NCBI GenBank assembly: GCA_029207755.1
Contig: JARCOQ010000002.1
Location: forward strand, 55,331,172-55,395,171
Direction: 5' to 3'
DNA from: Chamaea fasciata
Lineage: Eukaryota > Chordata > Aves > Passeriformes > Sylviidae
DNA: 64,000 nucleotides
Shown here: positions 13,801-27,330 of the stretch, in pieces
Position numbering within the stretch: position 1 is the first letter of the stretch
How the letters are laid out: each line of letters opens with the position of its first letter
Translations under genes and position numbers: made by a program
The notes under the pieces: model-generated
Told to the model about the DNA's origin: nothing
Databases searched by the model: none
What the model saw: only the letters and a program-made list of their open reading frames with translations

Positions 13801-14039
13801 CTGGTAACTAGAAGTAGATGATATAACTGGTGGAGTGGCATTATCTCTTTTCCAGTGCCCAATGCAGAAACTGTACTCCTTTGCATAAATTCTACCTACA
13901 GAAATTCTGCAGCTTGTGCTTTCCTCCTGACTGTCTGTAATGTTAGCTGTGTCAGAAGAAGGTAGCACTGATGTGGAAAGCACTTTTTACAGATGAGGCC
14001 GGACTCTCTCATATTCTTGAGGGTCTTACAGTCGAACTA
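10896..14039. other. Intergenic sequence, no supported gene
   Basis: Apart from the degenerate tail of the microsatellite at its left edge, I see neither coding exons nor a recognisable mobile element. The small open frames at 11,947-12,396 and 12,518-12,727 have no familiar protein features. Confidence 0.6.
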
Positions 14040-14400
14040 TAGGAAAGGCATAGAAGGAGACCAAAGGGTGATCAGGTCCTGTATATGAGGAAAGTAAAGA
14101 GAGTGGGATTCTCCAGCAGGGAAAAGAAAATTACATGGAATGTAAAATCCTGCAACTTTCCAGATAGGTCAGAAGTGTGTAATTGCTCACTGCAGGGGAG
14201 GAGCTGGGGACACTAAATTAAATCACCAGGCAGAACATTTCAAGGAAACTGAAGGGAACACTCTTTCACACAAAACATAATTCAGGAAGGAGAGTCACTG
14301 CCATAAATTTTTCACTGTCATAAATTCACCATCATAAACTTTTGGAATACCAAAAGTACAAACAGGTCAATAAAAGAGAGTGTGAGCAACTGGCCTGAAA
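14040..14400 (+). mobile_element. Degraded CR1 LINE 3' portion
   Basis: The order of diverged blocks matches the CR1 3' region in the forward direction: GACCAAAGGGTGATCAGGTCC, then a TATGAGGAAAG block, then GGAACACTCTTTCACACAAA, AGAGTCACTGCCATAA and AAGTACAAACAGGTCAATAA. Divergence is high and the ends are uncertain. It has no coding capacity. Confidence 0.6.
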
Positions 14401-17400
14401 GGGCAAGATGGAGTATAGCTCCAGAAGTCCCTAATGTATGGATTTTATTAGAGGTTTGGTAGGTCCCCTTTCCTTGACCTCTTTCTTTTATTCTTTTTCA
14501 GTAGCTGCTACCAATAACTGGTAAAGACATGATACTGTCTTGATGGCTTTTGATTTGACTCAATGCAGACACTCTTAGGAGGTTTAATGGACCGGCTCCT
14601 CTTTGGAACAATTCCAATGTCTTCAATGAATATGAAGCAGAAATTATTTCCTACATGTCTGACAATTCCTGCTTTGTTTCCATTTTAGCATTTCCTAAGG
14701 CTTAAAAGCAGCTCTTAGCCTATGAACTTTTCCTTTGAGTTCATGTCTCGGTTCTCTCAGTTATGGTCAGCATTACATTAAGATAAGCATAAAAAGAAAT
14801 ACAGTATTGTTTCATTAAATTGTCACAACAAATAGCGCCAAATGAGGGGCTGAAATTCACGTATGTCCTGGTGATTGGATGGGGATGTACTTACTGTCAC
14901 TCTGGACCTGAGCAATTTTAAGTACTTGTCAAGAGGGGGCAGATAAGCTGTGAATGGCAGATTCCAGGAGCAGATTTGGGAAACCCCTTGAAGCCGTGGT
15001 ACAAGGGCTGGCTATGGCTAAGTGACCATGGCCAGGTCCCAGCCCCTGAAGCAGCTCGCTCAGCCCCTGGCTGTTTCTGTAGAAGAGGGAGAACCTGGTA
15101 GGTCAGGCCAGGTGTGCACATATGTGGGGTGTGTGTGTACTTATATACACAATCTCCCAATTAATATCATGGTTCTGTCTCGGTGCATTACAGGATGCAG
15201 GCAGTGTTTCAAACCTTAAAAAGTTGCAGACAAATGGTATAGCCTGTTGTGAAACTAATTGATTCTAACAGTTTTGATTTAGCCGTAGGATGGCTCCATT
15301 TTAAGATAGCACTAAAAGAAATCAAACATTTATACTATTTTTTTGCTTTTTATTTCTTTGCTCTTCTTTTAATTTCAGGGCTTCAGAATACATTCACCAC
15401 CTCCTGGGACCCTTTTGTGGGTTGTCAGTTCTGTAATATTCTAGGTTACAAATCAGTTTGCTTTGCAGGTTTGTAGCTTGAATCAGAACTGCTAGTGGGA
15501 AACATATATGAATGAAATGAAAGAGACCCTCCAGGCACCACATGATTTTATAGCACAGATTGTCAATGCCACCTAGAAAACAGAATGAGATCAACCACTA
15601 ATTCATCTATGTCTGCAGGATGCTCTAGAATCCAGCATGGCCAAAAATGAACACATCAGCCTTTTATAAAATGTGAGTTACAGTTCTCATAAATCAGCAG
15701 AACAGAAGGATACAGACTGGCCCTCTCAAGGCATTATAAGACTTGTATATATGCTTGCATTTATTTACTGCATATATGTGTTTCTGTAGGCAGGGTTTTT
15801 TTCTTAATTCAAAATGCTTTAAAATGTTCTCAGCCTACATTTATTAACAGATATTCCTGTGCAACGCAATTCTTTGTGTGAGACCCATTGGTGACCTTCC
15901 CTTGCAAACCAAGATGCAATAAATGTGGTGAAAGCTGTACACCTTTCTGTGATCCCAGTCAGTAGATTTATGGTTTAATAATCAGAAAAATATCAATTGA
16001 AGAAAACCCTCCAGCTCTGTCAAACTGCTAAGAGCACCTGATTGCTCCAGAGCTCAGTAAGAAGTCACAGTTTAATAAACTCTACCTGGTGTTGCCTCAC
16101 CAATGCTGCTCTGTGCATCTTTATTGCCCAGGAAGTCTGAGGTTGGTTTTATTGTTCTGAGCCTTTTGATTATGCTCAAGCTTAAATGAGGGATTGCACA
16201 TTCCAATTTCCTTTTATCTTGTGTTATGAAGGGGTCTTGCTATGAGCAAAAATAGAAATTAGACTCTTGACCCTGTATTTTAAACCATTTATTGTCACTA
16301 CAGTGTAGTCTTGATTTTGCAAAGCCTCTCTACCTGCACACTTAAAAGTATGCTTAAGACTATTTGTTTTATCCAAATAGAACCATGTATTTATATTGAT
16401 ATCTGCACATAGGAGCTTGGCTCAGTAAAGCAAAATGAGCTAACTGAGGTTTCATAGCCAGAATGAAGCTGTGACATAGTCCTAAACAATATGCAAATGG
16501 TGACATACATCACAGCTAATGTCATAGGAAGAAAGGAACATTTCTGGCACAGGGAAAAGACTGACACTGACAGCTAGTGGGGGGAAAATACAAATATCAT
16601 AAATCACACCAACAACACACATGAAAGTTGAAGCTGTCACCATGCTACGATCTCTAGAAAATAAAATACAAAACTCTCTGTCTGTCTAGCCAACATCAGA
16701 AAATGAGGCAAAAGCGTGAAACCAAAGAGAAGTATAAAGTCTCTCCAATTGCTCCCAGATGCCCCAAGCAGGGAAGGGGGAGAGATTAAATCAGCTGTAC
16801 TGAAAGAGAGGGAATCTAGTGCATCCAAAGCAGAGCAGGACAAAAGTAAATTGAAGCCCACATTAGTGGTACTGAAAAATGGACAGTCTTTTTTTAAAGA
16901 GAACATGATCTGAGTACAAGTAAAATGAGTTCTCTGTTAGATTTTATTTAGGAGAAAGAAAAAATTTCATGAACATACCGCAGGAACAAAAATCCTGATT
17001 TAATTTAACAAACTGCAGTGAATGATGCAGAGGGAACAGGGAGAGGCAGAGGTAATTGAATGAGAGGTTAGTGTAGATTCCAGAAAAAAGAGCCTTTTCA
17101 GTCATTTCATTACACCTAACACAGCACCTGCCACTGCTTGAGCCTTTTTTTTCCTCCTCTTTGTGAGCTTCATATTTATTTTTGGATGATATTAAGTTTT
17201 GTGTATACAGATGTTACAGGATCTGAAAAAATTAGGGGAAATGTGTCAGAAGTCATCATTTGCTTCTTCAGCCAAAAGTATCCAAAGAAGTGCTGGATAT
17301 CCTATATCTTCAAATGTTTACTACCCCAGACACAGAACAGACAGCTGTGTATGAGCTTGTCCTGGCAATGGAGTGTAGAGGGTAACCTCATCTACCCTTT

Positions 17401-20400
17401 CAGTCTCTGAGCTTTGATGATTCATATTTTGCAAGAGCAGCTTTGCTTATAAATAAGAGCAGGTTTAGCAAGTGAAACCAGTTAGCCTTTAAACAATTAA
17501 CGCATGCCTCCTAACAAAAGGCAGGGCTTGAACCCAAAGAGCAAACCCCTCTTGCTGTGAAATGCTTTCCAGAGTTTAATTTCACATGTAGGACCAGTAG
17601 CACTCACAGCAGGAAGGCAGAATGAGTCATGTGGGGATGTTGGGAACTGGCATGAGAAAGCATTGCAAAAGTACTCGTAACATAAATTGCTTATCACTCT
17701 GTACTTTGTTCTTCAAACAGAGATGATTTTGACACTGTATCCTGTTTCAAGGAAAGAGGAAAACCAGGAGGGTGCTAGACTGAAGGCTAATCCCACCAGC
17801 ACTCTTACCATCCTGAATGGCAGCACAATTGTTTCTCATGCAATGCTGTAAGAGAAGGTAAAATCAAGAAAATAAAAGATTTAGAAAGTGGGACTGCTAA
17901 TTTGTTGCCCTGTTACTGTATAGATTGACTTATTTCAGAAAGGATGAAAGAGAAAATTCATCGTTCTGGCTTGAAAGAATTCCTATGTGTTTTCAAAGTC
18001 CTTTATACTTTTTTACATGATAAAGTGCAAGGAGAAGGATGTATCCTGGCAGTTACAGAAACTAAGGAAGCCTCCATCCACTTTATCTCCAGCTTCGTAC
18101 TCCCTTATAATTTATATCACTGCCAGCTCAACTGAGATAAAGGGAGCCTTCTTCTGAGGAAGAAGGGATTTTGCTCATCTCAGGGCAAGAGTACACATCC
18201 TCAAATCAGCTTACACTGGATGACATTTCACAGGGGTTTTTATTCCTGAGAACTACCTGTCCAAGTGACTCCCCTTCACCAACCTTTTAGGGGAAAAAAA
18301 CAACTTAATATTCTTCCCACCACATTTCTCTGGATTGGATGGTTGAAATGATGTCTTTGGGAAATAGCAGAATAGTTACACTTAGGAAATAGGTACAAGG
18401 ACCAATTCCAGCTGCTTCCATTTTTTTTTCTTTTTGTGCATGTTCCTACCAATGGATTTTATCATATCCTTTTTTTTTCTTTGTCTCTTTATTTTTTTTC
18501 CTCTTTGCGGGTAGATGAAGCCAAAAAGTGCCTGGTTTAAACAAGGCACTAGGTACCAAATGTTGATTCACAAATCAAAGTCCAACATTTCTGTCCCATT
18601 CTATCTCAGCACAGATCATGCTACACGCATACCATAGTATCAGATTGATTTCTCCAGGGAAAGGGATTTTCTTACTGATATGGTAGGTAATTCATCCTGT
18701 TGTGAATCAGTGAAATCAGGGCAATCCAATCTATACTAGCAAAGCTTATCCGGCTCCTTCAATAAGGATTGCCTGCCATTGCTGCATCCTGTGAAGCAAT
18801 TATGCTTGGCCAAAATCTTCCTTGATTCAAAGTAAACAGCATATTGCCAAACTTTGGGAAACATGGAGGTATCTCACTGAGGTGGAGGTCAGTCACTTCA
18901 CTTTGTATATATGAGCATAGTCCAGTGTTTTGTTTCTCTGTCAGAGAGCAGAGACAGCTGCAGGAGCAGTGCAAAAGCTCAAGAGGCTTTTTCTTTCCCT
19001 CTCAACCCCTGTGGCAGTCATCCACCCCAGGACAAAATGGGATAGAGACATGCCCCCCATGATTCAGTGACATTTAACACCAGTCTGTGCTGGGATGAGT
19101 GGATTGCCTCCATGGGGACCTGAGAGCTGAGGCCAACAGAAAACCCTTGGCAAATGTGTTCAAATAGACACTGTCCTGGCCCTGAGATATACAAACAACC
19201 AAGACTTCTATGAAATTTGACTTTTTCATTTAGTTTGGGTGTTTCAAAATGGGTGCCATGAACCTGTTTTCCTTGATGCCTTTTTCACTGTGGCACAGGA
19301 GTAATAACCTAGTGGCATTTCCCTTTGCTTTTGCCTGTCTACAGCAAGTTCCTGAGGAACTGAGCAAAACAAGAGTTTTGCTTGGCTGGCTTGGGGCTGA
19401 GCGAGTCACTTGCTTGGGGAATGTGACAGCCACATGTGGGAACTTTCTGCTCTCACAGATCACAAACAAGGAAGAAGAGCAGATCACTGGTACAGTGCTC
19501 CATGGCAGCCTGGGGAATCTAGAGATGGAGTAAAAAGGGATATGGACCTCTACTTCAGAGCAGATTGAAAAAACAATGTTGGAAAATGGGTCTGTGTTTA
19601 TAGATATACTACAGGACACAAGGATCAGTTCATTCAGCAGCTGGAGACATAGGAACATCCATATCCTAGATTTAGGTTTGGTTATTGAGCTTTTAGTATG
19701 GGATTTAGCTTATTAACTTCTGGCATACATCTGTAAGCCAAACAGACTCTGCTTCTTAAATTATAGTCAACGGAAGGAAAGAGGCACTTCCAAGCTATTG
19801 TTCACCTTATCTATTATAAAAGACTTCTGCAGATTGAGACAAATTGAACTTGTAGTGTCTTTCACCTGCAGTAATTGTTCTCTAATCCTCACTAGGTAAA
19901 GCATATCACAGAACCATTGTGAACCTCCAATAAATACAATCTGCTAGAAGTATCCCTGTAAAGGTAATTTTTTTACTTCATTAGACAGCTTCTTTCACTA
20001 AGCAGAACTTTCAATATTCTCCCTTGAACATCACCTATCCTGCACCAGAAGTGAGCACTAAAGGAGCCTGCTGGCAGGGTCATGTGTTTATAAATGAGAT
20101 TCACACTTGGATATCCTGCCCCAAACCCCATCTGCATTGCTATCACTGTCCAGAAGCACTGCAGGGGCAGTGAACTCTGCCTACCAAAGTGCCTAAATGT
20201 GCTTGTCCATCAACCTGCCACCCCGTCCCACCACAAAGTCTGACTTGTCATATATCTGAATTTCAGAAAGCTGAGAAGGCATCATAGCCCACCTCCTCCT
20301 GCTAGCACAGGATGATGAGGAGCTCCCGGGGATCACATGCACCCTAGGAGAGCTCCTTTGAAGAGGGAACAATGGAGACACTGCACAGTGCCTGGGCAAC

Positions 20401-22439
20401 CTGCCTTTCCTACTCCAGCCGCCAGCAGATCAGAGGATCCCATGAATAGGGATAGTGGTGTGGCACATGCTGGGGTGGCAGAGACACCATATCTCTGCAT
20501 TGTAAATGCATTAAGCAAAGACGGATAGTGCAGGAGCCAGGTGGGAGCTTCATGCTAAAACACACAGGACCTGGCAGGTTTGAGGACTGCAGCTGATGGT
20601 TTCAGGGAGGAGTTCTGTTTAAGAATTCTGAGCTGGAAGGACAGGTTAGTCATGCACATGGCCTAAAGCAAGGAAGGCAAAGAGATGAAAGCTGGGGAAT
20701 CCCAAAGAGATGAGAGGCGCAGCTACACACACCCCAGTAAAGAAAACCCCAAACTTCATTTTGGGAAGGGCAGCTTGCTCTGGTGTACAAAGAAGCACAC
20801 AACCACGAGAGCCTGTCCAAGTGAACATCCGTGAATGGTGTATTTACATTCTCCCCCATATTAACAGTGCACGTGTTTTTGTCTTCTGCTTGACCAGGTG
20901 AGCAGCTGCTTACATCTGATACAGCCTGATGCAGGGGTGAGTTTGGCTGTGGCAAAGAGCCTTTGCTCTGTTATCCTCAATGCTCTTGCTCCTCAAAATC
21001 CCACAGACTTTTGTCCTGAGAGGTTAGAGGTGATGGCTCACAAAGTGAGCAGATTGAAATAGTACCTATTATTAATTTTTTTATTGTGTGGGGGACAGAT
21101 CCATGGAAAGCTTGAAGGTTACTGGCAATCTGCTGGTCCAAACCTTTGAAAACCACTCCTCTAGGAGTTCTCTCCAAGTGATCATGGGAGAAGTTATCAT
21201 TTGTGCAAAAGAACAAACAGGACTATCACCACCCAACTGATCTGAACTCAGGTGAGTTCAACTAAGTCAAAGCAAAGCTCTATCTCTAACCCATGCCTAA
21301 TCATGCAAGTTAATCTTAACTTCCATTACATAAGTACAAACAAGGGGGTGGTACTGTCACCTGTGGTACTCTTCTGGGTGCTTTCCCTTACCCACAACTG
21401 CACACAAGACTGTCGGAGATCAAGAAATTGCTGATTGTGCCTTGGAGTAACTGAGGCACACCCTGACACAAGGCAGTAAGTACTGGGCAGCTCATACACA
21501 ATGATATGTTGTTTTGAAAAAAACTTGTCAGCCTACATCACTACATTGTAGCAAAGTTTTGATTTCTACATGCTAGGTAGACAAACAAGAGGAGATTGAG
21601 AGTTTGGGCTGGCTCTGTAGTAAAGATCTGTCCAACTCATGAAGAAACGCTATCCAAATTACAGAGGATCAGGACCAACCACGGGCTCCCTGAATTTCTG
21701 TATGAAGCAATCACAGTTACACAACTCATAATTGAGTTTACTGCACTTAACTCTCTGTTCTTTATTACAGTGTTGACTAATGAAGTCTTACTTTAGAATA
21801 AAACCCCGCTTCTGGTAACATTGGGGTGTTAATACAATTATTCATTGTCTGTGTGTTGTGTTAGGGCCAGTGCTGAAGAGCAGATGATACGAGTGAAATC
21901 TGAAGAGTTTATTATAAGCAAAAATAATTAGCTTCCTGTTCTGTAGGAACAAGTCTGTTGTCTACCAGACTAATTAGAATTTCAGTCAGTCTTGTGTCAT
22001 GTTGCAACCAAATCTCTGAAATGTTATTTTTTAAGGTTCAAAGACTTGACAGTGAGGCAATTCATCTAAACATGATATGAAAAGGCTGACTACTTTCATT
22101 TATCTCTGTATCACCTTATTCACTGAAGTGTCATTATACAGCTAAGAGGCCTCGATAATTATTTTTGTCCTTGCTTCTGTTATATGATTATTACAAAATT
22201 TATTTTTATTTCTGTAGTGTCTATAAGTTCCTGTGTGCACAGGCAGGAAAAAAAATTCTAAAATCCAGGGAAAATTGAAGGTGAAGTCAAAAGCAACAAA
22301 AGCAGATAGAGTCTACTTTAGGAAAGATGTTAATCTATTCCAGAGCCATCAAGTAGACCAACGAGAATGATCAAACTTCTGTGAAGGGACAGGGTAACCT
22401 TTTTCAAGCACATGAAAGGTTGTTCCAAACAAAGGAATT
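14401..22439. other. Intergenic sequence, no supported gene
   Basis: This 8-kb stretch holds no exon I can support. It has T-rich tracts at about 18,419-18,500. The region around 15,850-16,260 is AT-rich with a complex, non-repetitive texture and could be a conserved non-coding element. Overlapping open frames on both strands at 19,230-19,658 show no family resemblance. Confidence 0.55.
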
Positions 22440-22685
22440 AATCTTCCCTCCAAGTATTTCTGTTAGACAGGATAGGAATTAACCTGCAGCAATGATGATT
22501 TCTCTGAAACATGAGGAAAAGGCTCTCTAACTGCAAGGACAGTGAAGGAGTGCAATAGGCTTTCTAAAAAGACTGCAGGTAATGTTTTCTTCAAGGAAGT
22601 TAGACATCTGCCATCACTATGCATGCTGCTGTGGGATAAGATTAGATGACCCTTGAAGATTCCTCCTGCTTTGTGACTGTATGGG
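22440..22685 (+). mobile_element. Ancient CR1-like LINE 3' fragment
   Basis: A weak match to the old CR1 3' end: GAAGTTAGACATCTGCCATCA, then GATTAGATGACCCTTGAAGA and a TTGTGACTGTATGG tail in place of the tail octamers. It is very diverged; the left boundary is a guess. Confidence 0.5.
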
Positions 22686-25588
22686 ATAGCTGGGCAGGCT
22701 GTCAAGGCAGAGAAGCAGACACATTCTGAGATGGGTGAGGGTCAGAACAACAGTAGAGCTGTCTAGGATCACTGGGACAGGCACTGGCAGGAGGCTTAGT
22801 CATGACATGTCAGGAGAGGCGCTGCTTTAGGACCGGATTTGGGGCTTGTGGTGGTCTAAAATGCAGTTTTAAAGAATCTATATTGTGAAGAATTTGAGTC
22901 CACACATGATGCTCAAAAAGCATATCTGACTAGGGTGCCATGCAAACACAAAATAAGAAGATAGTCACTGTCAGAGAAGGGTCCACATGCAAATTTGTCA
23001 GCCCCAGCATGTTAAGAGCCAATCAGCCTCATACAAAGCTTTATCTGCAAAGCACAATGGATAATGGTGACTTATTTTCCTAAGTAGGTCCCTGCTCACC
23101 ACAGTTCACAAGCAAAAACTCAGCTTAAAATCCTGATGGTAGGAACCGTCACTGCAAGCTGTGCCATACTCTGTGTGAAGAAGGGGAGTGGGGCCAAGCA
23201 CCCAGATATTTTGAGATGTAGTCCTCTCTCCAGAGAGCTGCCAGGTGCTAGACTGAGACATCACCAAATCTTTTACTCTATCTGCTCAGAAAGGCAGCCC
23301 AAAAATGCTGGGATCAGTTCATATGAATCTCTCCTCAGGTCTCTGTTGTGCAACTCTGGTTTCTGTTCCTCTTCTTGCAATAATAAGCTGCAACTGCTGC
23401 TTCAGGGATTCTACAAAGGATGCAGCTTATGTAATATCCATTTAGAAATGACAAAGCTTTCTTTTTTGGGCCTTTCATGTAGTAGTCCACCCACATGCAG
23501 GCGGTGCACACAAATGACGTATCACCCGGAGGCCGAGACTTGCTGCAGAAATTGATAGTAAGCTGTTGTTATTCTAATTACGTGGCTGTCTTCCTTAATT
23601 AAAGCCATGCCACAGGTCATTTACCCTGGTGCAGAGTCCATGAACATTAATCCTGGCAGTATTTTGGAATCAGAAAGTTCTCATTAGCATAGGATTGGCT
23701 GTGAGGGAAGTATAATCATCTGAAACCCTTTACAAAGGAATGTAAATTAGCATCCATGCCTCCCATGTACTATTGACATAGTGAATTATTTTACTGGGTA
23801 GAAATGAAAATGAGCACGGAGCAACGGCTCTCATAACTGCAGCTCAGGCTGTACTGTGTTTGCAGTGGGGATTTGTGTGTGTGTGCATCCACAGCCAGAA
23901 ACTCCAATTATCGTCTCTGATGGCTCACCAGCTCTTGAAGCTCACGCTTCTCCCCATGCAAAGCACTGCAATCTGTTTACACTGAAGTAATAACTGAGAA
24001 TAAAAAATAGACTTAAGAATGCCTTTTTAATCTTGGTGTTCTTCACTTAGAAGCATGGAGCCCCATATTAGGAGTGGATTTAGGTTTGGGAGTTGCTTCT
24101 GAACCACGTTGTAATAACAGGAATAATTCTTCAATTTGTCTAATCAAGCAGTGTTAAAACATTTTTGGTCACAAATCATGCTTCAAGAGAGAGCTTTAGT
24201 TTTGCAAAGATTGAAACAGGCCCCAGGTAGAGAGAAAAAAAGGCTGCTTTTTATCAAGCACTGATTCCACAGATCAGCAAGAACATCACCCACAGCTAAT
24301 CAAAAGCCATCCCTCCAAGGAGACAAGCAAACAGTGATCACCCATGCTAGAGCTGAAGAGAGGGACACCACACCCAGGGAGAGAAGCCAGATGTTCTGAC
24401 TGCTGGTCCCCTACTCCATCCCTCCCACACCATCCCTTTTGCAATACATGATTACAGCAGGGTAGAAATAATAGATGCAGTTCTACAATAGGAATTGTTC
24501 TTCTACAGTGTCAAGTTCTTTTTTACTTAGAATAATTAATTCTCAAGCATACTTCCCATCCTGCTCAAAAGCCAAGCAATGACCATGGCTAATAGCCAAC
24601 TATGGCAAACAGTACTGTAGCTATAATTTTGGAAATTCATTTTCAAAACAAAGAATTATGCTCCTGATAATAAAGTATAGCCAGGACACTGAGCTGTGAT
24701 ATAAAGCAATATAATATTTCACTGGCATGTGTTAAAATGTTGGATTATTCTACATGGATATAGTCTCAGAGTAGTTCTTACAGTGAATAAAGGTTAGGAA
24801 GTGGCAGGATAAGTCCTGTTTTCCTCAAAGTTAAAGAAACCATTTCTAAGGTGTGACACTTCTGGCAATATTTATCAGAAGAAAAAAAACACCCTAAAAA
24901 TAGGAAATAGTACATTAAAAATGAGCAAAAACACCTACTGATCTTAAGGGTTGCATTTAGACAGTGGTAAAGCAGTCTGGAGAAAAGGCTCCAGATTAAA
25001 TAGTAATTCCATTTCTATTTAATTTCTGCTATGATATTGACAGGATCACCAGTAGCACAGTATCCAAGTAGTTCACAACACAGAGCTGCTATTACTGACA
25101 TCATAATTTTACAGAAGAAATGAAAGTCCAAATTCTCAAAGCTATTAAAGTTTACAGATAAGATATCTTGACAAAGTGACTTGCACTATGGTCGGTCAGG
25201 AAGTCAAGTTCAGGTCTCTCACTCCCTCAGCAGCACTCACATAACTGGCTCAAGGTTTGCTTTCCGTGGGATGTTTTTGCTTTTGTTGCAATATAAAATA
25301 ATTTTAACCAAGACCATATGGTGTTACTGAGTCCTATTCTTTGAATTTAGGAACTGTTCAATCTCACTTGCACTGGTCACCAGTCATCATCACATGGTAA
25401 TTTGAAACCAGCCTACTGTCATCAGAATTATTTGATCTTCAGGGTGAGAGAACAATGATGGTTGTGGGCACCTCCACAGAGTACCTGAATGTCACAACAA
25501 AAGGTGGGGAGCTGACAAAGAGGGTCCTTACTCAAACAGAGGTTCAATGTTCTGAGGCATTTAATCTTTTTTTTCGGTGTTTTGCTAG

Positions 25589-25592
<4 letters not shown>
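22686..25592. other. Intergenic sequence, no supported gene
   Basis: No exon is supported. The open frame at 23,136-23,555 (139 codons) has no domain I recognise. The part at about 23,560-24,060, rich in ATTA-type motifs, is a candidate conserved non-coding element on texture alone. Confidence 0.55.

Positions 25593-25633
<41 letters not shown>
25593..25633. repeat. 41-base A tract
   Basis: An uninterrupted run of 41 A residues. CR1 elements, the main bird LINEs, do not leave poly(A) tails, so this is either a mononucleotide microsatellite or the tail of a rare retrocopy. The sequence to its left shows no recognisable gene and I found no convincing flanking target duplication. Confidence 0.97.
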
Positions 25634-25636
<3 letters not shown>

Positions 25637-25864
25637 GGAACATCAGTTAACAAAAATGAAGACAGGGCCATAGAGTAGTTTTGGGAAGGAAAAATTCAAA
25701 CAATCTCAACTACTGTCTACCATAAAACTTTCGCTCCTGATTAGATATCTAAAATGTCTGGGTGGATAGGCAGCAGTTTCTGATTTTATTCTATGGCATT
25801 AATGAATGTGGCAAAGTTGGGGCAGCACAGCCTCTGACAAAGGTGATCACCAAAATCAATCAGA

Positions 25865-27330
25865 CATGCATAAGTCCATAGGACAAGATGTGATTAATAA
25901 TATGGGGCTCAGAGAGGTGGTGAATGCCACTGAAAGTGCAATCCCAGTCATTCTTGAGAGGCCATGGTAATCAGTCAAGATTCCCAAAGACTGGAAATAG
26001 GCAAAAGTCACAAATGTGTTCTTGAAGAAAACCAAGAAGAAGGAGCCTTCTTGAGGAGGTGAGACCTTCTTGAGAGGTGAGACCTTCTGCCCTACAAGCC
26101 AATACTTCTCACTTTTCAGTCCCTGTAAAGGTCATAAAGAACATTTCCAGGCACGCAAAGGACAATAGAGTGATATGAATCAGTCATCATGGATTTTCTG
26201 AGGGCAGATCATGTCTCACTTACCTGATTTTCCTCTATGATCAGATGATCAGCTCAGGGGACAATGGGAGAAGAGATGATGTTAATTTTGAAAGATCTTG
26301 GACACAGTTTCTCACAGTATCTTCATAATTAACTTGCACAGGCATTGACTGCAGAAGTGGACAGTAATTTGGACTAAAATTTGGCTGGACCTTTGGGTTC
26401 AAACGCCTGTTGAAAGCAGCATGAAATCCAGGTGGCATCCAGGTCATGAAAGCAATGGTGCCCTGTTCAATGTCTTTATCCATGACCTAAATGATAGGAC
26501 AGAACTCACTCTCAGCAAATTTATGGATGATACCAAATTAGAGAGAATAGTTGATAAGCTGGAGAGTTGAAGTATTGTTTGAAAGGAAAACAGCAGGCTG
26601 GAGATATGAGCTGACAAGAACCATGAACTTCAAAAAAGGAAAAGTGCTGCATCTGGGACACAGTCATTCCATGCCCCAGCATTGGCTGGGTTGTCAGCTG
26701 GATAGAAAGCAACACTGCAGGGAAGGATTAGGGTGGTACCATGGAGAGCAGGTTTAACATGAGACAACAGTGTGCCATTTCTACTAAGAGGGATGGCCTC
26801 ATCCTCTTTGGGATCTGTCAACAAAAGCATAGGCAGCAGGTCAGCAGCACTACCCTTTGCTTCCAACCTGGGGAGACCACACCTACAGTAATATCTCCAA
26901 ATTGGGATATACAAGGGGGAGCCCAGTGGAGGGCAACCAATGTGGTCAGGGCGCTGGAGCACTCAGCACATGAGAAAAGGCTGAGATTTGTGATGGGGAA
27001 ATTATTGCTACAGTTGACTACAACTACTTGAAGAGAAAGGTATGGAGAAGACTTCCCTCTCAGACCTGCACAAAGCCAGGAAAAAGACATGCTGCACCAT
27101 GCTAGTTCTGATTATGTGTCAGGAAAAAAAACAGCACTCCACAGGTGGTAAAATATTGGCATAGATGCCCCAGAGGAGCTGTCTCCAAAAGTATCACATT
27201 TGGAGATACTCAGAACTTGACTGGACACAGCTCTGAGCAGCTTGGTGTTCCTTTGAGAAGCAGGTAGGACTAGATGACGTGGTGAGGTCACTTTCAGCCA
27301 AAATTATCATGATTTTGCAATTCCAGCTGA
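25865..27330 (+). mobile_element. CR1 LINE, 3' half of ORF2 and 3' UTR, decayed
   Basis: About 1.45 kb of forward CR1. Conceptual translation, with frame changes, shows reverse-transcriptase landmarks in order: a block like the DFSKAFDTVSH region at about 26,285-26,310, then LFNVFIHDLND and LSKFMDDTKLERIVD at about 26,463-26,555, where the family normally has FADD. The 3' UTR follows with CR1-typical phrases (AGTGGAGGGCAACCAATGTG; GACTAGATGACGTGGTGAGG), and the element ends near ATCATGATTTTGCAATTCC. Frameshifts and stops are many, so it is dead. The 5' part is missing, as usual for CR1. Confidence 0.88.

Noticed and set aside
19230..19658. Long overlapping open frames on both strands (142 and 94 codons).
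   Set aside because: No family resemblance, no splice context and openness on both strands; most likely chance.
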